Below, piece by piece: positions 7,037 through 14,148 of a stretch of DNA of 28,426 bases. Made by a program: the position numbers and the translations under genes. The DNA is from an uncultured Lachnospiraceae bacterium. GTDB taxonomy: Bacteria; Bacillota; Clostridia; Lachnospirales; Lachnospiraceae. Positions within the stretch are counted from its first letter, which is position 1. Each line of letters begins with the position of its first letter. Where the stretch lies: NCBI GenBank assembly GCA_937910785.1, contig CALDLG010000011.1, forward strand, positions 1 through 28,426. Reading direction: 5' to 3'. The notes beneath the pieces are model-generated. The model was not told the DNA's origin. It searched no databases and worked only from the letters and a program-made list of their open reading frames with translations.

Positions 7037-8102
7037 GGGGTGGCCTCTCTTTCGGCAGAGAAAAATAAAACTCTGCTCCCTGTTCATGATTGCGGACGTT
7101 AATGGAGCCGTCGTGTGCCGTAATAATGGTTTTGCAGATGGACAGTCCGATGCCCATGCCTTTGTTGGAATCGGACTCTGTGCTGCCGATATAGGGAGCC
7201 CCGTCGAAAATATCTCGCACCCTGTCTTCGGCGATGCCGATGCCGAAATCCTTCACATGAAAAGAGACCGTTTTATCATTGTCTTCTACATAGCACAGAA
7301 TCGGTTCCCGGCTTTGCGAGTGAATGATTGCGTTTTCCAGCAGATTAAGCAGAACCTGTTCGATCAGAATGGCATCCATCGGTATGATCAGCAGCTCGTC
7401 CGGAACCGATACGCCAACCTGTGCATCGGGTATTCTTTTTTTCAGACGGAGCATTGCGGCGGAAACGACTTCTTCTACCGATTCGTCAGTTTTTTTGACT
7501 TTGGTGGAACGATTGTAGATTCTCGTTACGGACAGAAGATTTTCCACCATGTTCAGGAGCCAGTTGGCATCCTCCTGAATGTGCGTGACGATGGCATTTT
7601 TTTCGCTTTCCGTCAGGGCATCGTGATTTTCCAGATAAGAAGAGCTGGCGCCGATGATGCCCGTTAAGGGCGTTCGCAGGTCGTGTGAAACGGCCCGGAG
7701 AAGATTGGCGCGCATTTTTTCTTTTTCGGCTTCCGATAATAGCTTATCCCGTTCCGCAATCAGTTTTGCCTGTTCCTTCATATGAGTGGTCATCGTGCTC
7801 ACAAATAAGGTGACAGCCAGCATTTCCAGAAAGGTGATCGGATATCCGGCCAGCGTAAAATTCAGCGCAAAATAAGGATAGGTAAAAAGAAAATTAACGC
7901 AGATGACCGCGACGACCGACGAAAAAACGCCCGGCAGATAGCCGTCCGTAAACCGCACGATTATGATCAGGGCAAGAATATAGATCAGCGCAATATTGCT
8001 GCCGTTATTCGGTACAAGATGGAAGAAAAGAAAGGCCAGTGCCGTTGCGGCGGCCAGACAGGATAAGGTTATGATAAGGTTGGATAATTTTTTTAATTTC
8101 AT
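7026..8102 (-). CDS. KdpD-like sensor histidine kinase, short form
   Basis: This membrane kinase (358 residues from the chosen start) has four transmembrane helices at about 8-107 (the DUF4118 region of KdpD), a linker helix, a HisKA domain with His140 in AVSHDLRTPLTG, and a HATPase domain with LLNLLENAIIHS and the glycine-rich GMGIGLSICKTI. It lacks the large N-terminal KdpD and universal-stress domains of the roughly 900-residue E. coli protein. Start choice is uncertain: 8102 (ATG, GGGAAGGG about 13 bases upstream), 8150 (ATG) and 8168 (TTG) are all in frame. A TATAAT overlaps the 8150 ATG on the coding strand, favouring transcription starting downstream of it and hence 8102. Confidence 0.85.
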   Translation of the reverse strand: MKLKKLSNLIITLSCLAAATALAFLFFHLVPNNGSNIALIYILALIIIVRFTDGYLPGVFSSVVAVICVNFLFTYPYFALNFTLAGYPITFLEMLAVTLFVSTMTTHMKEQAKLIAERDKLLSEAEKEKMRANLLRAVSHDLRTPLTGIIGASSSYLENHDALTESEKNAIVTHIQEDANWLLNMVENLLSVTRIYNRSTKVKKTDESVEEVVSAAMLRLKKRIPDAQVGVSVPDELLIIPMDAILIEQVLLNLLENAIIHSQSREPILCYVEDNDKTVSFHVKDFGIGIAEDRVRDIFDGAPYIGSTESDSNKGMGIGLSICKTIITAHDGSINVRNHEQGAEFYFSLPKERPPHES

Positions 8103-8203
8103 TTTGAATGATAAGCCCTTCCCATAGTATGCACGTTCTGTTAGATTCATTATACCTTGTTTGGACAAAAAGGAAACGGGAAGATGCGCTAAGAAAATGT
8201 TAA

Positions 8204-8251
8204 AAGAAAAAGGGGCAGAATTGGTTTGGGCTTTTACATGACCGCCCCTTT
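8204..8251 (-). terminator. Likely terminator after the small membrane protein gene
   Basis: On the minus strand AAAGGGGC pairs with GCCCCTTT, with a short inner GGT/ACC pairing, followed by CTTTTTCTTTT. The loop is large (about 27 bases), so this is less certain than the compact hairpins elsewhere in the window. Confidence 0.55.
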
Positions 8252-8282
8252 ATCATGTATACGGAATCCGCCTTCCGGAAAA

Positions 8283-8426
8283 TCAGTCCGTCAGAGAATA
8301 TTTGTACTTAAAGCAACGGTAGATTTTCCATATGATTATGGCGGGAAGGCTGACAACCAGATAAATGGTGCTTAAAAACCCTGCAACGCCGCCGATAATT
8401 GCGATAATCAACATACCTATGTTCAT
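8283..8426 (-). CDS. Small hydrophobic membrane protein, unknown function
   Basis: From the ATG at 8426 this encodes 47 residues. Most of the chain (MLIIAIIGGVAGFLSTIYLV then VSLPAIIIW) is hydrophobic, followed by a basic KIYRCFKYKY tail, giving one long or two short membrane helices with a cytoplasmic C-terminus. A GAGAGG ribosome site lies 9 bases upstream. An in-frame ATG at 8594, with an even better site (GGAGG, 7 bases), would make a 103-residue version with a basic N-terminal extension; the extension spans a TATAAT and reads less like protein, so I prefer the short form. It is upstream of kdpD on the same strand but separated by a probable terminator. I do not recognise the family. Confidence 0.55.
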   Translation of the reverse strand: MNIGMLIIAIIGGVAGFLSTIYLVVSLPAIIIWKIYRCFKYKYSLTD

Positions 8427-8478
8427 AAGAATGCCTCTCTTTCTGTTTTTATCTGTCTGAAACCTGTTCAGCGTATTT

Positions 8479-8484
8479 ATTATA
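8479..8484 (-). promoter_or_regulatory. Possible -10 element for the small membrane protein
   Basis: TATAAT on the minus strand lies 53 bases before the ATG at 8426. The -35 position at 17 bases reads TTTTTA, a weak match. Confidence 0.4.
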
Positions 8485-8711
8485 ATGATTCGGCCGGAAG
8501 ATAAAAACAGAAGCAGGCTTTTCTTAGCAAAACCGTAGCGAAAAACAAACGGAAACTTAGCACCATGCATTGCTTTTTTGACAAGAGTCAGCATATTCGG
8601 TCCTCCATTCTTTTTATAAAGGATTGGATATATAGATATCGTATCATCCGTATACCTGTCAGAGGAGGAATAAAAGTGTTTTGTTGCAGGAAAATGAAAA
8701 GAAGTTATCGG

Positions 8712-8741
8712 TTGTCAATTTCCCGATCGATCTGGTATAAT
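8712..8741 (+). promoter_or_regulatory. Sigma-A promoter of the chemoreceptor gene
   Basis: TTGTCA (8712-8717), an 18-base spacer ending in TGG, and TATAAT (8736-8741) precede the chemoreceptor start by about 68 bases. The rest of the 8427-8809 gap holds the minus-strand upstream region of the small membrane protein and a Shine-Dalgarno-like AGAGGAGG before a GTG that opens no convincing gene. Confidence 0.75.
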
Positions 8742-8809
8742 AAACACAGGCTTGAAAGCCCGTATAAAGGGAATTGTAAGAGAGTTCACGCGAAAAGGGA
8801 GGAATACAT

Positions 8810-10144
8810 ATGGACGGACAGGAAAAGAATGAGAAAAGGGAAACACGAATCGGCGCGAAGAGTCTGCGGGTGGATATTCTGGTATTGTCTTTGCTGCCGA
8901 TCTTTATTCTGGGTGCGGAAATAATTGCAGTAATTTATACTTTTCTGAATAAAAAAGTGGATTCTTCTTTCTTTCATAAAATATTGAATCAGGTATATAT
9001 CTTTACGGGCTGTACGCTGGTAATTACCTGTATTATTGTTATTATCGCCGTAGGCAGGATGATCGCGACGCTGAAACGTCTGGCGGCCACGCTGACCGCC
9101 ATGTCGGAAGGCGATCTGACGCAGGAAGTCAGCGCAAAGGATATGAGGCGGAGAAATGAGCTCGGCAGTATCGCCCGGAGTGCGGATTTACTGAATCGGA
9201 AGCTTAATGAGCTGGTTGCTCGGATTGCGGGAGCGACGGACACATTGAATGAATCCGTCGTTAATATGGAGCGGATTGCGGATTCCACCGCGCAGGCAGC
9301 GGACCATGTGGCTGCCAATATGCAGGAAATTACGAAAGAGCTCGGTGATCAGTCACAGCAGACAGAAAACGTGGCGGCGGATGTGGACCGGATCGGAAGG
9401 ATGATCGAACAGGCCAGCGATACCCTGAATGGTCTGAGAGATGATATGGATGGAATCCGGAAAAACGGAGCGGACGGCATGGATACCGTAAGGCGGCTGG
9501 AGCAGGTTGATGAAGACGTGAGCATGCGGATGGAAGTGATCGTGCGGCAGACGAATACGACCAATACGTCGGCACAGCAGATTCAGGCGGCTACGGAATT
9601 AATCGCATCGATCGCGGAGGAGACCAATCTTCTTGCGTTGAATGCCTCCATAGAAGCGGCGAGAGCAGGAGAACAGGGAAGAGGCTTTGCGGTTGTTGCC
9701 GATCAGATTCAGAAACTTGCGGAGCAGTCCAATCATTCCGCGGCGGCAATCGATAAGGTCGTACAGGAGCTGTTAGAGGATGCCGGAAATGCGGTCGCGA
9801 CAATGGACGAGATTCAGGGAAGCATTCGGAAACAGAGCGAGACGGTGGCGGAGGTCAGGAATGTCTTTTCGAAGGTCAATGAGGAGATCGGGCACTCTGT
9901 GAGAAATATCGATATGATTGCGGACAGCATGATGGAACTGAACGACTCTAAGGGCGGACTGGCAGGCGCTTCCGAGCAGTTAAACGCGATTTCCCAGAAT
10001 TCACTGGCAGTTACGGAGGAAACGACTGCGGAGGCGGAAGAACTGGATTCTTCCATAGCGGTTGTCAATGAGTCAGCAGTTAAATTACGGGAATGTGCGC
10101 TGATTCACGATATTAATTTTTTCAGGATTCAGGAAAATTCTTAA
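8810..10144 (+). CDS. Methyl-accepting chemotaxis protein
   Basis: This 444-residue receptor has a short cytoplasmic N-terminus, TM1 (about 21-46), only about 14 external residues, TM2 (about 61-84), a HAMP domain (about 82-135) and a long coiled coil. The signalling tip reads IAEETNLLALNASIEAARAG, followed by EQGRGFAVVADQIQKLAEQS, the CheA/CheW contact region of the family. With almost no external loop it cannot hold a classical ligand-binding domain, so it may sense membrane state or internal signals, or act through a partner. The start has AGGGAGGA 7 bases upstream. No che or flagellar genes are in the window. The 3' end runs to within 8 bases of the -35 of the tRNA-Ser promoter. Confidence 0.93.
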   Translation: MDGQEKNEKRETRIGAKSLRVDILVLSLLPIFILGAEIIAVIYTFLNKKVDSSFFHKILNQVYIFTGCTLVITCIIVIIAVGRMIATLKRLAATLTAMSEGDLTQEVSAKDMRRRNELGSIARSADLLNRKLNELVARIAGATDTLNESVVNMERIADSTAQAADHVAANMQEITKELGDQSQQTENVAADVDRIGRMIEQASDTLNGLRDDMDGIRKNGADGMDTVRRLEQVDEDVSMRMEVIVRQTNTTNTSAQQIQAATELIASIAEETNLLALNASIEAARAGEQGRGFAVVADQIQKLAEQSNHSAAAIDKVVQELLEDAGNAVATMDEIQGSIRKQSETVAEVRNVFSKVNEEIGHSVRNIDMIADSMMELNDSKGGLAGASEQLNAISQNSLAVTEETTAEAEELDSSIAVVNESAVKLRECALIHDINFFRIQENS

Positions 10145-10151
10145 ATTGGAG

Positions 10152-10180
10152 TTGACGGGACGCGCGGAAATGGATATAAT
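10152..10180 (+). promoter_or_regulatory. Sigma-A promoter of tRNA-Ser
   Basis: TTGACG (10152-10157), 17 bases, TATAAT (10175-10180); the mature tRNA begins 12 bases after the -10. Confidence 0.88.
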
Positions 10181-10191
10181 TTGTTTCATGT

Positions 10192-10277
10192 GGAGACGTA
10201 TCGAAGAGGTCATAACGGGGCTGACTCGAAATCAGTTTGCCTTTCGGGGCACGCGGGTTCGAATCCCGCCGTCTCCG
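10192..10277 (+). tRNA. tRNA-Ser, anticodon CGA
   Basis: The acceptor GGAGACG pairs with CGTCTCC; the anticodon stem CTGA/TCAG encloses the loop CTCGAAA, giving anticodon CGA (reads UCG). A long variable arm (TTTGCC-TTTC-GGGGCA) marks a class II serine tRNA, and the T arm is GCGGGTTCGAATCCCGC. The discriminator base is G. The 3' CCA is not encoded. It is transcribed alone, with its own promoter and terminator. Confidence 0.95.
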
Positions 10278-10282
10278 TTTCG

Positions 10283-10312
10283 GATTCCCCAGTTCCTGGG
10301 GAATCTTTTGTT
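10283..10312 (+). terminator. Terminator of tRNA-Ser
   Basis: GATTCCCC and GGGGAATC form a perfect 8-bp stem with a 7-base loop, followed by TTTTGTTTT. Confidence 0.88.
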
Positions 10313-10366
10313 TTATACGGATAATTTCCAAATGAAAATTCTAAGAGGAAGAAGGAGGGTTATCTT

Positions 10367-12367
10367 ATGTTATGGTATGTAAATGCGGCGGCATTCCGGG
10401 ATGGAAACGGCAGCAGGGAAATGCCGTTCAAACACATTAATACGGCGGCGCAGGCTGCCCAGCCCGGAGATGAAGTTCTTGTTGCGCCCGGTATCTACCG
10501 CGAATATGTAGATCCCCAAAACGGGGGAAGGGATTTCGCGAGAATTACCTATCGCAGTGAGGAGCCGCTTGGCGCAGTAATTACGGGAGCGGAAGAGATC
10601 AAAACATGGGAGAGATATCAGGGCAATGTATGGGTATGCCGTATCGATAACGGCGTATTCGGGAATTATAATCCATATACGACCTATGTTGGAGGCGACT
10701 GGTATTTTGCGCCGCTTGTAAGACATACGGGCGCGGTTTATTTGAATGACCGCCAGTTATATGAGGCGGAAACGTTGGAGGAATGCGAGAAGGGAGAAAT
10801 CTGGACGCCTTCCTGGGAACGAGAATATTCCGTTTATAAGTGGTATACGGAACAGGACGGAAACGAGACCGTAATCTATGCCAATTTTCAGGGTAAGGAT
10901 CCCAATCAGGAGAAGGTGGAGATCAATGTCCGCAGGAACTGTTTTATGCCCTCCAAAACGGGGGTGGATTATATCACCTTTTCAGGCTTCAGCGTAAACA
11001 AAGCGGCTACTACATGGGCGCCGCCGGCGGCTTATCAGGATGGTATGGTGGGTCCTCACTGGTCGAAGGGATGGATTATCGAGGACTGCGAGATCAGCAA
11101 CAGTAAATGCGTGGGAATTTCACTCGGAAAATATTACGATCCGGAGAACGACCACTATTTTACGAGAAAGCATGTGAAGAGCCCGACTCAGATGGAGCGG
11201 GATGCGGTATGCCGGGGACAGTATCATGGATGGCTGAAGGAAAAGGTGGGAAGCCACATTGTCCGCAGATGTCATATTCATCATTGTGAACAGGCCGGCA
11301 TTGTGGGGCGCATGGGATGTGTGTTCAGTATCATTGAAGACAATCATATTCATCATATCAATAATATGCAGCAGCTTGGCGGAGCGGAGATTGCGGGCAT
11401 CAAGCTCCATGCGGCGATCGATGTGATTTTCCGGCGCAATCATATTCATCACAGTACGATGGGAATCTGGTGCGACTGGCAGGCGCAGGGAACCCGCATC
11501 ACCCAGAATCTGTTACACGATAACTATGCTTCGGAGGATACGCCGATGGCACAGGGAGCGATGGAAAGTCAGGACATCTTTATTGAGGTGGGGCATGGTC
11601 CGACGCTTATCGATAATAATATTATGCTTTCCAAAGCGGCGGTTCGTCTGGCGACGCAGGGAGTTGCCTGTGTCCATAACCTGATGCTCGGTTCCTTCAC
11701 GCTGGTGGGCAAGGGAACGGATATGACGGTGGAGGGCGTCAATCAGCCCCGTTATACCCCCTATCATATACCGCACCGCACCGAAGTCGCCGGTTTTATG
11801 AGCATTTTGCATGGCGATAACCGAATTTATAATAATATTTTCATTCAGAACTGGCCCGTGCGGACGAAGGAAGAGGATATCAGTTCCAGAACGAGAGACA
11901 ATCAGGTAGTCGGCACGGAAGTCTTTGAGGGCTATCCGGACTATGAGGAATGGATCGGCTGGTTTGAAATGGACAAACAGCCGGATATGGGAAAACTGGA
12001 GAAATATCATTTTTCGCATCTTCCGGTATGGATCAATGGCAATGCGTATTTTAACGGCGCGAAGTCCTGGTCTAAGGAGGAGAACCGGCTGATTAATGAG
12101 ACGGACAAAGCTTTTGTGGAGCTTGTGGAAAAAGACGGAAAATATGTCGTAAAGACGAACGTATATGAATTATTGAAGGATTTTAAGACCGGTATCATCA
12201 ACAGCGATATTCTGGGTTATGCTTTTGAGCCGGAGGAGCGGTATGAAAATCCCGACGGTTCTTCAATAACGTTCGACAGCGACTATCTGGGGGAACACCG
12301 CGGTGTGGCGGCTCTTCCGGGACCTTTTGCAAAGGCGGAGGCAGAATATGCTGTATCACTATACTGA
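10367..12367 (+). CDS. GH120-family beta-xylosidase (right-handed parallel beta-helix)
   Basis: This 666-residue enzyme should remove xylose from the non-reducing end of xylo-oligosaccharides. It aligns by memory along its length with XylC of Thermoanaerobacterium saccharolyticum: PGIYREYVDPQNGG, NVWVCRIDNGVFGNYNPY, NFQGKDPNQEKVEINVRRNC, WSKGWIIEDCEISNSKC, EIAGIKLHAAIDV and HRTEVAGF all have close counterparts. The catalytic pair is visible: Asp370 in WCDWQAQGTRI (nucleophile, D382 in XylC) and Glu407 in IFIEVGHGP (acid/base, E405). Between them is an extra segment of about 14 residues. There is no signal peptide, so it acts in the cytoplasm on imported sugars. AAGGAGGG lies 7 bases before the start. 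The end overlaps the DUF2971 gene by 20 bases. Confidence 0.9.
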   Translation: MLWYVNAAAFRDGNGSREMPFKHINTAAQAAQPGDEVLVAPGIYREYVDPQNGGRDFARITYRSEEPLGAVITGAEEIKTWERYQGNVWVCRIDNGVFGNYNPYTTYVGGDWYFAPLVRHTGAVYLNDRQLYEAETLEECEKGEIWTPSWEREYSVYKWYTEQDGNETVIYANFQGKDPNQEKVEINVRRNCFMPSKTGVDYITFSGFSVNKAATTWAPPAAYQDGMVGPHWSKGWIIEDCEISNSKCVGISLGKYYDPENDHYFTRKHVKSPTQMERDAVCRGQYHGWLKEKVGSHIVRRCHIHHCEQAGIVGRMGCVFSIIEDNHIHHINNMQQLGGAEIAGIKLHAAIDVIFRRNHIHHSTMGIWCDWQAQGTRITQNLLHDNYASEDTPMAQGAMESQDIFIEVGHGPTLIDNNIMLSKAAVRLATQGVACVHNLMLGSFTLVGKGTDMTVEGVNQPRYTPYHIPHRTEVAGFMSILHGDNRIYNNIFIQNWPVRTKEEDISSRTRDNQVVGTEVFEGYPDYEEWIGWFEMDKQPDMGKLEKYHFSHLPVWINGNAYFNGAKSWSKEENRLINETDKAFVELVEKDGKYVVKTNVYELLKDFKTGIINSDILGYAFEPEERYENPDGSSITFDSDYLGEHRGVAALPGPFAKAEAEYAVSLY

Positions 12368-13169
12368 TTTTAACGCGTTCGACGGCATTATACGGTGCGC
12401 GGAGCTTCGACTGAACAATGTGCTGAATATGAACGACGTATCTGAAATGCGGCTGTTTATGAACGGAATCGGTAAGGCGGTCGTGGAAAAACTGAATCAG
12501 GACGGCGAGGAAGAAAAGGGCTGTAAAGTGGAGGCGTTTTTTCATAAAGAGATGGAAGAGGAGTTTCATTACTCTGCCTATGCGGCCTGTTTCTCCAAAT
12601 ACAGGGACGATGCTTCCCAGTGGGAACGGTATGGGCATTTGGGGCAGGGGGTCTGCATTGCCTTTCACGAGACGCCCATGCAGAAGATGATCGGCGGGGC
12701 AGTTTCATTGCAGACGGTGTATTATCAGGAAGATATGCGGGAGCACCGTCTTGTGGGAGAGTTTTATGAGCTGATCAAGGAGGCGGAGGAATTTTCAGAG
12801 ACGATGCCCGGTTTAGAGGCATTGATGCAGGATGCCTGGATACAGTCGGCGGCGTTTAAGCATCCTTCCTTTGCCAGTGAAAAGGAGTGCCGGCTTGTCA
12901 TCTCACCGTTTATCCTGAATGAATTTGTGGTGGAATCCAAGTATCATGTAGCTCAGGACAGGATTAAGAAATACTATCCGCTCGATCTGAACAGGATGTG
13001 CGGGAAGCTGGGAATACACATATCCGATCTGATCGGCGAAATAATTATCGGACCGACCTCGTCGCAGTCGATCCCGATCCTGCAGGACTATCTGGATGAC
13101 TGCGGACTGAACGTGCTTGGGAATCGGATCAGTCTGTCCGGCTGCCCGCTGCGGAAACCCACATCCTGA
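12348..13169 (+). CDS. DUF2971 family protein
   Basis: This 273-residue protein has the features of DUF2971: an opening MLYHYTDFNAFDGIIRCAEL with LRLNNVLNMNDVSEM (the Y-x-S/T plus N-D-P/V-x-E pattern), a central YAACFSKYRDDASQWERYGH with GQGVCIAF, and a later FASEKECRLVISPF. These strands recall an ADP-ribosyltransferase-like fold, but the biochemical activity of the family is not known to me. The start at 12348 has GGCGGAGG about 6 bases upstream and lies inside the end of the GH120 gene (20-base overlap), so the two are translationally coupled. An in-frame ATG at 12303 lies deeper in GH120 and has no ribosome site. Confidence 0.85.
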   Translation: MLYHYTDFNAFDGIIRCAELRLNNVLNMNDVSEMRLFMNGIGKAVVEKLNQDGEEEKGCKVEAFFHKEMEEEFHYSAYAACFSKYRDDASQWERYGHLGQGVCIAFHETPMQKMIGGAVSLQTVYYQEDMREHRLVGEFYELIKEAEEFSETMPGLEALMQDAWIQSAAFKHPSFASEKECRLVISPFILNEFVVESKYHVAQDRIKKYYPLDLNRMCGKLGIHISDLIGEIIIGPTSSQSIPILQDYLDDCGLNVLGNRISLSGCPLRKPTS

Positions 13170-13199
13170 GAAAATATTTCCCGATAAGATATCATAAGA

Positions 13200-13243
13200 T
13201 AAAAAATCCCCGCATACCGGTTACGGTATGCGGGGATTTGAAT
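13200..13243. terminator. Bidirectional terminator between DUF2971 and the lipoprotein
   Basis: A perfect 16-bp stem (AAATCCCCGCATACCG with its complement, 13204-13219 and 13224-13239) has a GTTA loop. On the minus strand it is followed by a T-rich tail (TTTTTTATC counting the end of the stem); on the plus strand the tail is short and broken by other bases. It can serve both convergent genes. Confidence 0.9.
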
Positions 13244-13256
13244 TTTCGTCCAAGAG

Positions 13257-14006
13257 TTATTTTACGGTTACGGAAGTGATATGAGGATTAACGCCTTCAT
13301 ACCAGTAAAGAAATCCTTCCATATCGACCGTATCGCCGATGTTCAGCCCTTTTACGGCCGCGTATACGTCTGTTGTGCTGTCACACAGATATGATTCCAC
13401 AGTGAAGGTATAAGTCTGGCCGTTTAAGGAAACGTTGAAGTACAGGTCATCGCCCTCCTGGCCGGAACCGTCCCAGTTATACAGGAAGGGCACATCATTT
13501 CCGGAAGCATCCTGTCCTGCCGCTTCCACGGTCATGCCTTTAAAGGATACGAATTTATTCTGATGTTTGATCAGATCATCGCTGCCAAGAAGAGAAGTAA
13601 CGTCTTCCGGCGTAGCAACATAGTTTCCGTCTTCGATTTCAAAGGTCGCGTCGATGATCTCGACTTCTCCGGACCATTCCGCTTTGTAGCCGGTTACTTT
13701 GATTTTGGTGCCGGTCGTCAGCTTAGCGTAATCCTCTTCGGAGCATGTCATGTTGTACAGGAAATATCCGCCGTCTTTATCCTGTGCATAAACGGTCGCC
13801 TGATCTTCCCACCAGGACTGTTTCGCCTGTACATAAGCTTCGATAACAACTTCGGAATCGAGAGCGGCAGCGGCATATTCTTCGTAAGTCATAACGCCCT
13901 CAGATTTTTTGTCTTCCGCGCCGGACGCATCCTGACCCGATGCACCACAGCCGGCGCAGGCAAATACGAGTACCAGAGCCATAAGTAACGATGTAAATTT
14001 TTTCAT
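13257..14006 (-). CDS. Putative lipoprotein with two OB-fold-like regions
   Basis: This 249-residue protein starts with a lipoprotein signal (MKKFTSLLMALVLVFAC; modified Cys is 17 or 20) and a short low-complexity spacer. Two beta-rich regions follow (about 45-135 and 135-249) with repeated features of OB-like domains: SEVVIEAYVQAKQSWWEDQ ... KIKVTGYKAEWSGEVEIIDA and KFVSFKGMTVEA ... GDTVDMEGFLYWYEGVNPHI. It would sit on the outer face of the membrane. GAAGGAGA lies 6 bases before the ATG at 14006; an upstream in-frame ATG at 14045 is rejected because it would bury the signal peptide. It has its own promoter and terminator, so it is not part of the upstream ABC operon. Its function is not recognisable from sequence. 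Confidence 0.8.
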   Translation of the reverse strand: MKKFTSLLMALVLVFACAGCGASGQDASGAEDKKSEGVMTYEEYAAAALDSEVVIEAYVQAKQSWWEDQATVYAQDKDGGYFLYNMTCSEEDYAKLTTGTKIKVTGYKAEWSGEVEIIDATFEIEDGNYVATPEDVTSLLGSDDLIKHQNKFVSFKGMTVEAAGQDASGNDVPFLYNWDGSGQEGDDLYFNVSLNGQTYTFTVESYLCDSTTDVYAAVKGLNIGDTVDMEGFLYWYEGVNPHITSVTVK

Positions 14007-14072
14007 TTTTTCTCCTTCTGCCGCTTCGGCGGCCTTCCACTTCAAAATATGTGGTTGATAAACTTCGAACTA

Positions 14073-14100
14073 ATTATACATGATATTTTGGAGAAATCAA
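14073..14100 (-). promoter_or_regulatory. Sigma-A promoter of the lipoprotein gene
   Basis: On the minus strand TTGATT (14095-14100), 16 bases, TATAAT (14073-14078), about 65 bases before the start codon. Confidence 0.65.
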
Positions 14101-14148
14101 TAGTATTATTGCCTAATTTGGTTCTTTTCGCAGCGCTTCCGGGAGTCA

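Noticed and set aside
6317..7667. Plus-strand open frames of 199 and 236 codons
   Set aside because: They are antisense to kdpE and kdpD, whose motifs are unmistakable.
8675..8924. GTG with a strong AGAGGAGG site on the plus strand upstream of the chemoreceptor
   Set aside because: The frame overlaps the chemoreceptor start by more than 100 bases, its product is Arg/Cys/Trp-rich and unlike a protein, and the chemoreceptor's promoter lies inside it.
10192..10400. tRNA-Ser as an integration site for a mobile element
   Set aside because: No integrase, no repeat of the tRNA 3' end and no mobile genes were seen in the following genes.
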